From: G963662905 sp965230045 | GTDB taxonomy: Bacteria > Bacteroidota > Bacteroidia > Bacteroidales > WRLA01 | DNA: 64,000 nt | Direction: 5' to 3' | NCBI GenBank assembly: GCA_965230045.1 | Contig: OZ245940.1 | Location: forward strand, 1,488,001-1,552,000 | Part shown: positions 34,450-42,188 of the stretch, piece by piece | How the letters are laid out: each line of letters begins with the position of its first letter | Position numbering within the stretch: the first letter of the stretch is position 1 | Program-made: the position numbers and the translations under genes | The notes under the pieces: generated by a model | What the model was told of the DNA's origin: nothing | What the model saw: only the letters and a program-made list of their open reading frames with translations | Database searches by the model: none

Positions 34450-34839
34450 TTACTTATTGAGGTGTTTGTAGAGTTTTCCGGGCATAAGGGCTTCCATGAG
34501 GGTTGGATATCCGCCCGGTATAATTTTAACTTTTTCATAGCCTTTGCTTTTGAGGTAGGCAAAAATGATTGTTGCGCGGACTCCGGCAGAACAAAAAACA
34601 CCGATTGTTTTGTCTTTGGGGATTTCGTTCAGTCGTGCGGGCACTTCATGTGTAGGGATTTCCAGCACATCACAATGATGTTTCAAGGGCAGTTTTACGG
34701 TTTCCAGTTCTTCCTGTGCCCTTACATCGAGGAGCAGTGTGTTTTCGGCTGCCAGAAATGCTTCCGGGGACATTTTGTGTTGGGCTGTTCCAAAATATTG
34801 GAAGTCCATGTTGCTGATTACATTTTCTATTTCATTCAT
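34450..34839 (-). CDS. Cytoplasmic rhodanese-like protein
   Basis: 129 aa from ATG 34839 (the frame extending to 34872 would run through the operator and is rejected). One rhodanese domain with LLLDVRAQEELE and the active-site loop VFCSAGVRATI, Cys being the persulfide-carrying residue. No signal peptide. Rhodanese domains transfer sulfane sulfur. Transcribed with the TauE-like gene 8 bp downstream; together with the ArsR gene and the exported rhodanese this forms a sulfur-handling cluster. Confidence 0.85.
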   Translation of the reverse strand: MNEIENVISNMDFQYFGTAQHKMSPEAFLAAENTLLLDVRAQEELETVKLPLKHHCDVLEIPTHEVPARLNEIPKDKTIGVFCSAGVRATIIFAYLKSKGYEKVKIIPGGYPTLMEALMPGKLYKHLNK

Positions 34840-34853
34840 GGATGGTAGTTTTA

Positions 34854-34875
34854 TATTTGGCAAAATGGCCAAATA
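34854..34875. promoter_or_regulatory. Operator palindrome before the rhodanese-tauE unit
   Basis: TATTTGGC AAAATG GCCAAATA, a perfect 8-bp inverted repeat. It matches the palindrome at 35606-35627 in sequence and position relative to a start codon. Presumed binding site of the adjacent ArsR-family regulator. Confidence 0.75.
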
Positions 34876-34889
34876 ATTGTATAAAATTT

Positions 34890-35183
34890 TTATTTTTTAT
34901 TGATCACTTTAAGGGCGCAGTTCATAAAATCGAGTACACAGGGGATGCTTAATTTGTAGTAGATATAATTTTTAACTTTCTGGCCTTCAATGATTTTGTG
35001 CTTTTTTAATATATCAAGATGCTTCGACATAGTAGAAATGTCAACGCCAACGGCCTCGGTGAGTTCTTTTACCGACATGCTTTTATCTTTCACAGCATGG
35101 ATTATATACAAGCGTGTTGGATGTGCCAAAGCTTTGAAAATGTCTGCTTTTTCTGAAAATTCTTGTTCTATTTCCTTGTTCAT
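34890..35183 (-). CDS. ArsR/SmtB-family transcriptional regulator
   Basis: 97 aa with a winged helix-turn-helix (FKALAHPTRLYIIHAV, KELTEAVGVDISTMSKHLDIL). Metal-binding motifs of the ArsR/SmtB type (ELCVCDL) are absent. The only cysteines are Cys82 and Cys89 in the last helix (IPCVLDFMNCAL), well placed for a thiol switch. Sulfane-sulfur sensors of this family (BigR/SqrR) also use two cysteines, though at other positions. It starts 2 bp after the exported rhodanese and is co-transcribed with it. Probable repressor of both units in the cluster. Confidence 0.9.
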   Translation of the reverse strand: MNKEIEQEFSEKADIFKALAHPTRLYIIHAVKDKSMSVKELTEAVGVDISTMSKHLDILKKHKIIEGQKVKNYIYYKLSIPCVLDFMNCALKVINKK

Positions 35184-35185
35184 AT

Positions 35186-35590
35186 TTATTCCGTTTTATC
35201 GATGTCAATGGTTTTATATCCTGCTGCAATCCACCCTTTTATTCCGTCGGTAATGAAAATTATTTTTCCTCCGTATTTCAGTTCCTCTAGCTTTTGTACC
35301 AAAATTCCAGCCCTTTTATTGCTGGTGCAATACACAATGATTTCCCTTTTTTCTAAAAATGGAGTGAGCTTTTCGGATACATCTTTTTGAAATGCGTCGA
35401 TATAAATGGCTCCGGCGATGTGTTTCTTCAAAAACATTTCCTCGCTTCTTCCATCAATGATTACTGATGTGGCCCTGTCTCTGTTTTTGATAATTTCGAG
35501 TGCGTCTTTTGCTTTGACTTTTACGGTTTCCTGACTAAATCCACTGTACGCGAACATAAGGCAGATACATGAAATAATGATGCGGTGCAT
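35186..35590 (-). CDS. Exported rhodanese-like protein
   Basis: 134 aa. Short signal peptide (IIISCICLMFAYSGFSQ), then one rhodanese domain (VIIDGRSEEMFLKKHIAGAIYID) with the active-site loop IVYCTSNKRAG, Cys as candidate nucleophile. Expected in the periplasm. First gene of the unit that continues into arsR; an operator palindrome lies 16 bp upstream of its start. Confidence 0.85.
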   Translation of the reverse strand: MHRIIISCICLMFAYSGFSQETVKVKAKDALEIIKNRDRATSVIIDGRSEEMFLKKHIAGAIYIDAFQKDVSEKLTPFLEKREIIVYCTSNKRAGILVQKLEELKYGGKIIFITDGIKGWIAAGYKTIDIDKTE

Positions 35591-35605
35591 TGTATAGTGT
35601 TTTTA

Positions 35606-35627
35606 TATTTGGCAAAATTACCAAATA
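35606..35627. promoter_or_regulatory. Operator palindrome before the rhodanese-arsR unit
   Basis: TATTTGGC AAAATT ACCAAATA, 7 of 8 arm positions paired. Nearly identical to 34854-34875. Likely autoregulatory site of the ArsR-type repressor. Confidence 0.75.
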
Positions 35628-35652
35628 GTTTTAATAATGCAAGAAGTCTGGC

Positions 35653-35684
35653 AAAAAAAACGCCCCACCATCAGGCGGAGCGTT
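35653..35684 (-). terminator. Intrinsic terminator of the M49-like peptidase gene
   Basis: On the minus strand ACGCTCCGCC, TGAT loop, GGTGGGGCGT and eight T. It follows the peptidase stop by about 24 bp. Confidence 0.8.
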
Positions 35685-35707
35685 CTTCAGAAATATGTTG
35701 TTTATTC

Positions 35708-37360
35708 TTATTTCAGTCCAAGTACTTCCACGCCTTGCTCGAAAACAATATCACGTGGAATATGGGCATCTGAAATGCGGTCGAGGTCGGCTTGCAGCTC
35801 AGGACGGATGCTGCCTTTTTCGTCGAGGAGCTTTTTGGCGGCATCATAATTGCCATCACCCTGAATGGTCAGGATCATTTCGGCGAGGTCAATCATGGCC
35901 TGCTTCATTTTATCGAAATTCACGCTATAGGTTCCTGTGGTTTCATCACGTGTGAAGGCGCCTTTTTCCTGGAAATAGTAAAAGCGGACCATATTGGCCA
36001 TGCCGTGCGAGCTGGAAACGCCAAAACGTACTGAGCGGAAAATACCTGCCATAAAGGTTACGAAATTGTCCATCAGGTCTTTGTTCTCGAATTCGCCCAT
36101 TTCGTTGAGTTTAGTTACAAGATAAAGCCCGAGAATATCGGCTTTGCCTTCTTCAATGGCAGAATAAGTGTCTTTAAGCGCTTCGCGTACACCGCCTTTG
36201 CCGTTAATGGTTTGCTTGATGCCCAGTCCGTGGCCTGCTTCATGGAACATGGTATTTTCAAAGAAAGCATCAAATTTGATGTGCTTGCGCTGGTCTTCTG
36301 CAATCAGGATTTCGCTGATCGGAACCAGGATTTTATCAAATTTGGCTTTCATGGAGTTTTTCAATTGGAGCTTGCGGCTGCCTTTATCCACGTGGATGCG
36401 TGGATCGTTGGGCAGGTTGATGGCGATGGTTTTGCTGCCTGCATTGCAATCTCCGGCATAGTAAACAGCATCATAAACGCCAAGGTCGCTGGAGCTGCCG
36501 GGTACTTCTTTTTTATACTCGTCGGCAACGGGAAGTGTGGTTTGCAGCTCTGGAAGCAGGCTGGCGTAGCGCAATACTTTGCTACTCCATTCTTTGTCTT
36601 TTACCAAAACAAATGATTCGAATGCGGTTTTATACTGGAACAAATGGTCTTCATAATTCTCAATGGGGCCAACAACAAAATCAATTCCGTTGTTTTTCAT
36701 GTCCATCCATGCGTTATCACTTGGGTAATAGTCGTCGCTCAGTAATGCATCGGCACGGAGGCTGAGATATTTTTTGAGGCCGGGATCTTCAGCGATTTCA
36801 GATGCTTTGCGGATCAGGTCGGCCGCTTTTGTGAGCTCTTCTTTATAAGCTTCGCTATAAGGCACAACTATGAGGTTTCCTGCATCATCGCGGCGGATGA
36901 GCGTATAAAGGCTGGTTTTTTCCGGATTGTCAAAAGCCTCAAATTCCTCAACAGTCATGTCTTTTGGATAAAAACAAGCTCCTTTTGGTTTTGGTCCCAC
37001 ACCTTTTACAAAGGGCTTGTTGCCGTTGAGGCGTTCCCATGGGCCGTAATTGATTTCCGCAAATTTTTTCGTCCATGGATCCTGAATTTCAGCCATCAGT
37101 TGGGCTTTGTCGCCATAAGCCTGTTCCCAGAAAAGCTTATCCATGATTTGGGCAGCTTCGATCATTAATGGGATCATTTGCTTTTCGCTTTCAGTGAGTT
37201 TGCTGACGTCCGTAGTGAGTTTCACGGGGACAAATTCTTCAACTTTCATGCGTATTTCCTCGTTTTCATTTGCGGCAGTTTTTTTCTGATCTGCTGGTTT
37301 TGGATTGCAAGAGGCCAGTACAATGGCCAATGCAAAAAGGGAAAAAATCAGTTTTTTCAT
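35708..37360 (-). CDS. M49-like (dipeptidyl peptidase III-type) zinc metallopeptidase, lipoprotein
   Basis: 550 aa. Lipoprotein signal (LFALAIVLASCNPKP). The zinc motif is His373-Glu374-Ala-Gly-His377 in MFHEAGHGLG, followed about 30 residues later by the third-ligand region SAIEEGKADILGLYLV. DPP III enzymes usually have the six-residue HExxGH; this protein has the five-residue HExxH form that is rarer in M49. The overall family assignment rests on the HEAGHG...EExKAD arrangement and length, and on similarity to Bacteroidota proteins annotated as peptidase M49. Likely an outer-membrane-anchored dipeptidase. Confidence 0.8.
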   Translation of the reverse strand: MKKLIFSLFALAIVLASCNPKPADQKKTAANENEEIRMKVEEFVPVKLTTDVSKLTESEKQMIPLMIEAAQIMDKLFWEQAYGDKAQLMAEIQDPWTKKFAEINYGPWERLNGNKPFVKGVGPKPKGACFYPKDMTVEEFEAFDNPEKTSLYTLIRRDDAGNLIVVPYSEAYKEELTKAADLIRKASEIAEDPGLKKYLSLRADALLSDDYYPSDNAWMDMKNNGIDFVVGPIENYEDHLFQYKTAFESFVLVKDKEWSSKVLRYASLLPELQTTLPVADEYKKEVPGSSSDLGVYDAVYYAGDCNAGSKTIAINLPNDPRIHVDKGSRKLQLKNSMKAKFDKILVPISEILIAEDQRKHIKFDAFFENTMFHEAGHGLGIKQTINGKGGVREALKDTYSAIEEGKADILGLYLVTKLNEMGEFENKDLMDNFVTFMAGIFRSVRFGVSSSHGMANMVRFYYFQEKGAFTRDETTGTYSVNFDKMKQAMIDLAEMILTIQGDGNYDAAKKLLDEKGSIRPELQADLDRISDAHIPRDIVFEQGVEVLGLK

Positions 37361-37406
37361 AAATTGATGTTGTTTGGTTTAGGCGCTGAGCGCTATATTC
37401 TAATGG

Positions 37407-37745
37407 TTAATCTGTTGCCAATTCTTTTGTTGGATCCCAGAAATATTCTTCAAAGTTAATAATTTGATCGTTTTCTACGCCAATTCCTTCGTTTTCGAGT
37501 AATTGCTGCATTAAATCGGGGCTTCCGAAATGATGTTTTCCGGTCAATTGCCCATTGCGGTTTACCACACGGTGTGCCGGGATGTTGCGCGGAAGGCTGT
37601 GTGCATTGTTCATGGCCCAGCCAACCATTCGTGCCGACCGACCTGATCCCAGATAGCGTGCAATGGCTCCGTAGGATGTTGCCCTTCCATAAGGGATTTG
37701 CTCCGTAACAGCATAGACCCGTTCAAAAAAGGAGTCTTTATCCAT
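37407..37745 (-). CDS. Alkyltransferase-like (MGMT-fold) protein, catalytic Cys replaced by Ala
   Basis: 112 aa, the size of the DNA-binding domain of O6-alkylguanine-DNA alkyltransferases. Visible are VYAVTEQIPYGRATSYGAIAR, the arginine-finger/helix region VGWAMNNAHSLP and the active-site motif, which reads PAHRVVN (Ala57) in place of PCHRV. Without the acceptor cysteine it cannot remove alkyl groups; family members of this kind (ATL) bind damaged DNA and recruit nucleotide excision repair. It overlaps the 3' end of trmB by 8 bp. Confidence 0.88.
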   Translation of the reverse strand: MDKDSFFERVYAVTEQIPYGRATSYGAIARYLGSGRSARMVGWAMNNAHSLPRNIPAHRVVNRNGQLTGKHHFGSPDLMQQLLENEGIGVENDQIINFEEYFWDPTKELATD

Positions 37746-38436
37746 TGTTTGTTGGATTCAAGCAGAAACGCAGGTACTTTATAAGGCGGCCTTCCGCCAG
37801 CCACATGCGTTCATAAAAAGTTTGGATTTCCTTTACCTCCGGAGCGTTTTCTTCAATTTCCGGATCAGTATATACATCATAGGAGCAAATAATCGGCTCA
37901 ATACCTTCTTCTTTCAGGATTTCCAGGGTGTAATCGAAAAAAACATCGCTATCAGTTTTTAGGTGTATCAGATGATCCTGCGCAAGGATATTGCGGTAGC
38001 GCTCCAGAAAAGCGGGATGTGTAAAGCGCTTACGGTGGCGGGGCTTTTCGAGTTGTGGATCGGGAAAAGTAATCCATATTTCGGAAAGCTCGCCGGGCTC
38101 AAAATATTCCTGCACATGCTGCACCTGGCCACGCACAAAAGCTACATTGCTAAGCCCATCCTTGATGCTGTCTTTGGCGCCTTTCCAAATGCGGTTGCCT
38201 TTTAAATCCATCCCGATATAATTTTTATTGGGATTTTTTTTGGCAAGATTGTACGTATAATCGCCTTTCCCACAGCCAAATTCAGCAATGATGGGGTTGT
38301 CGTTTTTGAAATATTCTTTATTCCATTTTCCTTTCAATGGAAAGCCATTGTCTTGTATGTCGAAATAACCTGGCTGAAAAAAGTTTGGGAAGCTTTCTAC
38401 TTCAGCGAATTTTTGCTTTTTGTTCTTTTTGCCCAC
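37738..38436 (-). CDS. trmB: tRNA (guanine-N7-)-methyltransferase
   Basis: 232 aa, SAM-dependent enzyme that makes m7G46 in tRNA. SAM-binding motif IIAEFGCGKGDYTYNLA, GMDLKGNRIWKGAK, and the TrmB signature ITFPDPQLEKPRHRKRFTHPAFL are present. Length matches the family. Translationally coupled to the ATL gene downstream by the overlap. Confidence 0.96.
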   Translation of the reverse strand: MGKKNKKQKFAEVESFPNFFQPGYFDIQDNGFPLKGKWNKEYFKNDNPIIAEFGCGKGDYTYNLAKKNPNKNYIGMDLKGNRIWKGAKDSIKDGLSNVAFVRGQVQHVQEYFEPGELSEIWITFPDPQLEKPRHRKRFTHPAFLERYRNILAQDHLIHLKTDSDVFFDYTLEILKEEGIEPIICSYDVYTDPEIEENAPEVKEIQTFYERMWLAEGRLIKYLRFCLNPTNNG

Positions 38437-38526
38437 TTAAATAAATTTTGCCGCAAAAATAAAAAATCTATTGAGCCAAGTGATTCGTATTGCCTCTTTG
38501 GGCAAATTAAAATGTATCAGAATCTT

Positions 38527-38707
38527 TTAACCTGCTTTATTCATGAAATTTCGTTATGAGCGTTCAAACCGCAATAAGAGAAAGGAAGCGCAGATTTTTG
38601 GCGCACAGGAATAGCCGTAGCTATTTTGAGCACTAAAAAGATAGCATTTCTTTCTATTGCAGCGGTTTGGGCGCGTAATAGAATATTTTGTGAATAAGGC
38701 AGGTTAA
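38527..38707 (+). repeat. Dispersed inverted-repeat element, copy B (MITE-like)
   Basis: 181 bp, same length as copy A. Terminal inverted repeats TTAACCTGCTTTATTCA and, on the other strand, TTAACCTGCCTTATTCA. Interior identical to copy A over long runs. Lies between trmB and a terminator. No transposase. Confidence 0.88.
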
Positions 38708-38710
38708 ACC

Positions 38711-38743
38711 AAAACAGCCCGAAAATAATTCCAGGCTGTTTCG
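38711..38743 (-). terminator. Intrinsic terminator of the SPOR-protein gene
   Basis: On the minus strand AAACAGCC, 14-base loop, GGCTGTTTTGGTTT. It sits about 35 bp after the stop. Confidence 0.65.
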
Positions 38744-38776
38744 TTTTACGACAGTGCCGCATTTAAAATATCGTGC

Positions 38777-39874
38777 TTAATTCGTTGGCTCCTCCAAAAT
38801 CCATGCATCCTTACGGATAATTTTCCGGATTTCGTCCAGGCGAAGAGCTGCGGCTTCCTGATCGGTATAATGGGCGCAACTGATGCGCACGCGTCCGTTT
38901 TCGTAAGGGCCGAGGATTTGTGCGTCATAGCCCTGATTGATGAGCCTTTGGTAAAATTTGCGGGCTTTGGCTTTGTTTAGGTAGCTACCACAAATGATGT
39001 AGTAATCATTTGCCGGGCTGTCCATGATTTCCTCCTGTACTGCCGGAGCTGCTGCCGAAGAGAAATCCGGTTCGGCATTATAGGTGCTCTTGTCTTCGGT
39101 GTTTTCTTCAACGATGGTTTCGTCAACAATAGTCTCCCGGGCTTCTGGTTTTTGTTTTCCCGTACCCTCAGTTTGTGTTGGCAAAATGGAAGCCTGTTCC
39201 GTTTTTATTTCGGGGATTGTAATCTCGTTTGTTTGGGTAACTGGCTGTTCTTTTTGGGTTATGGGAATAAAGTCGTTGGAGTACTGGCTGGTACGGAAAA
39301 ACTGGCTGTACACTGTCCACGAAAGTACTCCGATAACCGCTACTGCAGCGGCTGCGGGCCAGATTACGGAATGCCATGATCCGGTGAATGTTTTTTCGGC
39401 ACGGCGTTGTGCTTTGATCACGCGTTTTTCGGCCTGCAAACGGCTTTCGCGACGGATTGCCGGCGATACGAATGTGCCGAGGCCATAAGCATCATGAAGG
39501 AAATTGGCGGCATCATTCGGGATAAAAAGCAGGCGTTGTTCCGCATTGCGTTTCAGGATTCCCAGTCCGGGCAGTTCCTGTTCGTTATTCTGCTTCAAAC
39601 CGTTCAGGATTGCTACAATTTCTGATTGAACCCATTCTGCTGCTTCATCATAGCTGATGCGTTTACGCCGGGCGATATAATTGATCAGTAAACCGTCGTT
39701 TTCGAGCAGTGCCGGATTAAAAACCACTGTTCGTGTGGGCGGTGTGAATGTGTGCTGTACCGGATGTATGCTTGCGCCCTGATATCGCGCCAGAAAACCA
39801 CCCAAACGGGGCACTATGATGCATTCGTGATCGTATAATAATTCGCTGATAAATGATGTAAGTTCTTTCGCCAT
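38777..39874 (-). CDS. HU-CCDC81 and SPOR domain-containing envelope protein
   Basis: 365 aa. The N-terminal 130 or so residues form the Bacteroidota HU-CCDC81 module (LTSFISELLYDHECIIVPRLGGFLA, YDEAAEWVQSEI), which is HU-related but sits in membrane proteins. One membrane helix lies at about 174-192 (VIWPAAAAVAVIGVLSW). A Thr/Glu-rich linker follows, then a C-terminal SPOR domain (DYYIICGSYLNKAKARKFYQRL, GYDAQILGPY) that binds denuded peptidoglycan at division sites. The combination suggests a link between nucleoid or cytoplasm and septal cell wall; no experimental role is known to me. Confidence 0.88.
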   Translation of the reverse strand: MAKELTSFISELLYDHECIIVPRLGGFLARYQGASIHPVQHTFTPPTRTVVFNPALLENDGLLINYIARRKRISYDEAAEWVQSEIVAILNGLKQNNEQELPGLGILKRNAEQRLLFIPNDAANFLHDAYGLGTFVSPAIRRESRLQAEKRVIKAQRRAEKTFTGSWHSVIWPAAAAVAVIGVLSWTVYSQFFRTSQYSNDFIPITQKEQPVTQTNEITIPEIKTEQASILPTQTEGTGKQKPEARETIVDETIVEENTEDKSTYNAEPDFSSAAAPAVQEEIMDSPANDYYIICGSYLNKAKARKFYQRLINQGYDAQILGPYENGRVRISCAHYTDQEAAALRLDEIRKIIRKDAWILEEPTN

Positions 39875-39917
39875 GATGAATCAAATTTCACAAATATAGT
39901 CCTGATTTTTAGAGAAA

Positions 39918-40673
39918 TCAAGTCTTGTTTATAAGTTTTAACAAGTCGTCCGGACAATCAACCGAAATGCTTTCCCTGCTTGTTTCAGCATAATAAATGC
40001 TGTATCCCTGTGCCAGCCAGCGCAACTGCTCGAGCGATTCTGCAATTTCTGCATTTACTGCTTCCAGTTTGCTGATTTCTTTCAGGATGCCAATACGGTA
40101 AGCATACATTCCGATGTGCTTAAACCAGTTTCCGTTTTGCAGCCATTCGTCCTTTGGTTTGGAACGCAAAAATGGCACGGGAAGCCGGCTGAAATAAAGC
40201 ACTCTGTTTCCTGCTCCGGGGACGGCTTTAACGGTGTTCTCATCGAAAAGTTCCGCAGGATTTTCAATCTTTTTGATGAGCGTGGCGATGCCCGCTGAGG
40301 CTGAGGAAAATATGCCGGCAACTTTTTTTATCTGCTTTGTGGCAATATAGGGTTCGTCGCCCTGAATGTTGATGATGATGTCTTCTTCGACCGCCCGGCC
40401 TTCGCGAAGCAAATGTTCCGCAACTTCTGCACAGCGCTCGGTTCCGCTCCGGTGATGTGCTGCCGTCATGCGCGCGTTTCCGCCATGATGGCGCACATGA
40501 TTGAAAATGCGTTCGTCATCAGTAGCAATGCACAGGCTTTTGAAAACCCCGCTTTTTTGGGCTTGTTCAAAAACACGCATCACCATGCTTTTGCCATTGA
40601 TATCAGCCAATGGCTTGCCCGGAAAACGGGTGGACGCAAAGCGTGCCGGTATTATTCCGTGGAAATCGCTCAT
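39918..40673 (-). CDS. kdsB: 3-deoxy-manno-octulosonate cytidylyltransferase
   Basis: 251 aa. Activates Kdo to CMP-Kdo for lipopolysaccharide core synthesis. The nucleotide-binding start GIIPARFASTRFPGKPLADI, NIQGDEPYI, and HIGMYAYRIGIL are all as in KdsB. It lies 3 bp from the deoxynucleoside kinase gene and is probably co-transcribed with it. Confidence 0.97.
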   Translation of the reverse strand: MSDFHGIIPARFASTRFPGKPLADINGKSMVMRVFEQAQKSGVFKSLCIATDDERIFNHVRHHGGNARMTAAHHRSGTERCAEVAEHLLREGRAVEEDIIINIQGDEPYIATKQIKKVAGIFSSASAGIATLIKKIENPAELFDENTVKAVPGAGNRVLYFSRLPVPFLRSKPKDEWLQNGNWFKHIGMYAYRIGILKEISKLEAVNAEIAESLEQLRWLAQGYSIYYAETSRESISVDCPDDLLKLINKT

Positions 40674-40676
40674 AGT

Positions 40677-41291
40677 TTAGAAAAGTCCGTGGATCTCTGC
40701 ATTGATTTTATCCATAATCATTCCGAGGTCTTCGGGCCTTTTGATGAAATCGATATCATCAACAGGGATTACCAGCAATTTGCCGATATCGTATTTGCTG
40801 ATCCAGGCTTCGTAGCGTTCGTTCAGGCGTTTGAGGTAATCCAGACGGATGGCTTCTTCGTATTCGCGGCCACGGTTCTGGATTTGGTTTACCAAGGTAG
40901 GGACGGTGGCCTGAAGGTAAATCAGCAGGTCGGGCGCCTGGATAAAAGAACTCATCAGCTCAAAAAGTGATGTGTAATTATCAAAATCGCGCGAAGACAT
41001 CAGGTTCATGTCGTGCAGGTTGGGCGCAAAAATATAGGCGTCTTCATAAATGGTACGATCCTGAATAATGGTTTTTCCGCTGTTTCGGATATCGACAATT
41101 TGCCGGAAGCGGCTGTTCAGGAAATACACCTGCAAGTTAAAAGACCAGCGCTGCATATCCTCGTAGAAACTGTGCAGATATGGGTTGGAATCAACGTCTT
41201 CGTAATGGGCTTCCCATCCGTATTGTTTGGCGAGCAAACCGGCCAGGGTGGTTTTCCCGGAGCCGATATTTCCTGCAATGGCTATGTGCAT
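40677..41291 (-). CDS. Deoxynucleoside kinase
   Basis: 204 aa. P-loop GNIGSGKTTLAGLLA at the start; ERS-like DRTIYEDAYIFA; lid region with several Arg (IQNRGREYEEAIRLDYLKRL). Belongs to the dCK/dGK/TK2-type deoxynucleoside kinase family that phosphorylates salvaged deoxynucleosides. The preferred nucleoside cannot be read from sequence. Upstream of and coupled to kdsB. Confidence 0.92.
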   Translation of the reverse strand: MHIAIAGNIGSGKTTLAGLLAKQYGWEAHYEDVDSNPYLHSFYEDMQRWSFNLQVYFLNSRFRQIVDIRNSGKTIIQDRTIYEDAYIFAPNLHDMNLMSSRDFDNYTSLFELMSSFIQAPDLLIYLQATVPTLVNQIQNRGREYEEAIRLDYLKRLNERYEAWISKYDIGKLLVIPVDDIDFIKRPEDLGMIMDKINAEIHGLF

Positions 41292-41372
41292 GCTTTATTT
41301 CTTTTGGATGAATGTTCGGTTAAATGTGCAAAGATAATGACTCTTGCACGAATCATAAAAATGAAATTGCGT

Positions 41373-42188
41373 TTATTGAAAACTGTAAATATAGAGTGTG
41401 CTGTCGTCAAAAAGATAAATATGCCCCGGTACGATGCCATAGTTCATGGCCGCACCACGGTAAAGCGCGGTTCCCGGCAGGGTGGTTTCGTTTTGCTCCT
41501 GCGTGATGGGATTATAAAAATTCATCAGCCGGTTGGCAAACCATTGCAACTGTCCCTGATAAAATGTTGCGTTATGAATGCCGCTGATCATCTGCTGGTT
41601 CAGAAAATGGCCGTTTTCATCGAAAATCATCAGTCCACCGACGGGGTCAATGGCATAGACGCGTCCTTCGGCAACCAGCAATTGTTTGGGACTGAACATC
41701 CCGTATCCGAGTTTCGTAAAAGATTCTGAGCGCTGCAAAACCTTTGTGCTGTGCGCCAGGTGAACCAGCTGCGATTTTGCTGCATCATAAATCCAGTAGC
41801 CGTCGGCATTTTGATCATTGCAAACGGCTTCAACATCAAAGCCCAGCTGATCAAAATTTATTGTGTCGCGGATATTTTGAATGCCTTCATCCAAAATGGC
41901 CAGCATATTGGCTTCGGGATAAAAGACCAGCACTCGGAACATATCACTGACATCTACTGCGCCAAAATCGGAAAAGAAATAGCTGTCGAATTCGGCAATG
42001 AAATTTCCATCCTGGTCATATTTTTTGAGCAGCAGATCATGTTTCAGGTAGAAATTGGCATCCGCATCTGTATAAATTGCAGAAGCTTCTGCCGGGAAAG
42101 TGCGGAGCTGTTCGTAGCGGTAGTTTTGCGCAAATATTGTTGTCCCTGCAATGAAAAACAGGAACAGTAAACAGGCTTTATTTTTCAT
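41373..42188 (-). CDS. Exported conserved protein of unknown function, propeller-like
   Basis: 271 aa. Signal peptide (ACLLFLFFIAGTTIFAQ), then repeated hydrophobic/Asp-rich strands (YDQDGNFIAEFD, VYAIDPVGGLMIFDENGHFL) that look like blades of an NHL or six-bladed propeller. I recognise no catalytic motif or sorting domain. It overlaps the GH3-family gene by 11 bp, so the two are translationally coupled; the functional link is not clear. Confidence 0.8.
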   Translation of the reverse strand: MKNKACLLFLFFIAGTTIFAQNYRYEQLRTFPAEASAIYTDADANFYLKHDLLLKKYDQDGNFIAEFDSYFFSDFGAVDVSDMFRVLVFYPEANMLAILDEGIQNIRDTINFDQLGFDVEAVCNDQNADGYWIYDAAKSQLVHLAHSTKVLQRSESFTKLGYGMFSPKQLLVAEGRVYAIDPVGGLMIFDENGHFLNQQMISGIHNATFYQGQLQWFANRLMNFYNPITQEQNETTLPGTALYRGAAMNYGIVPGHIYLFDDSTLYIYSFQ

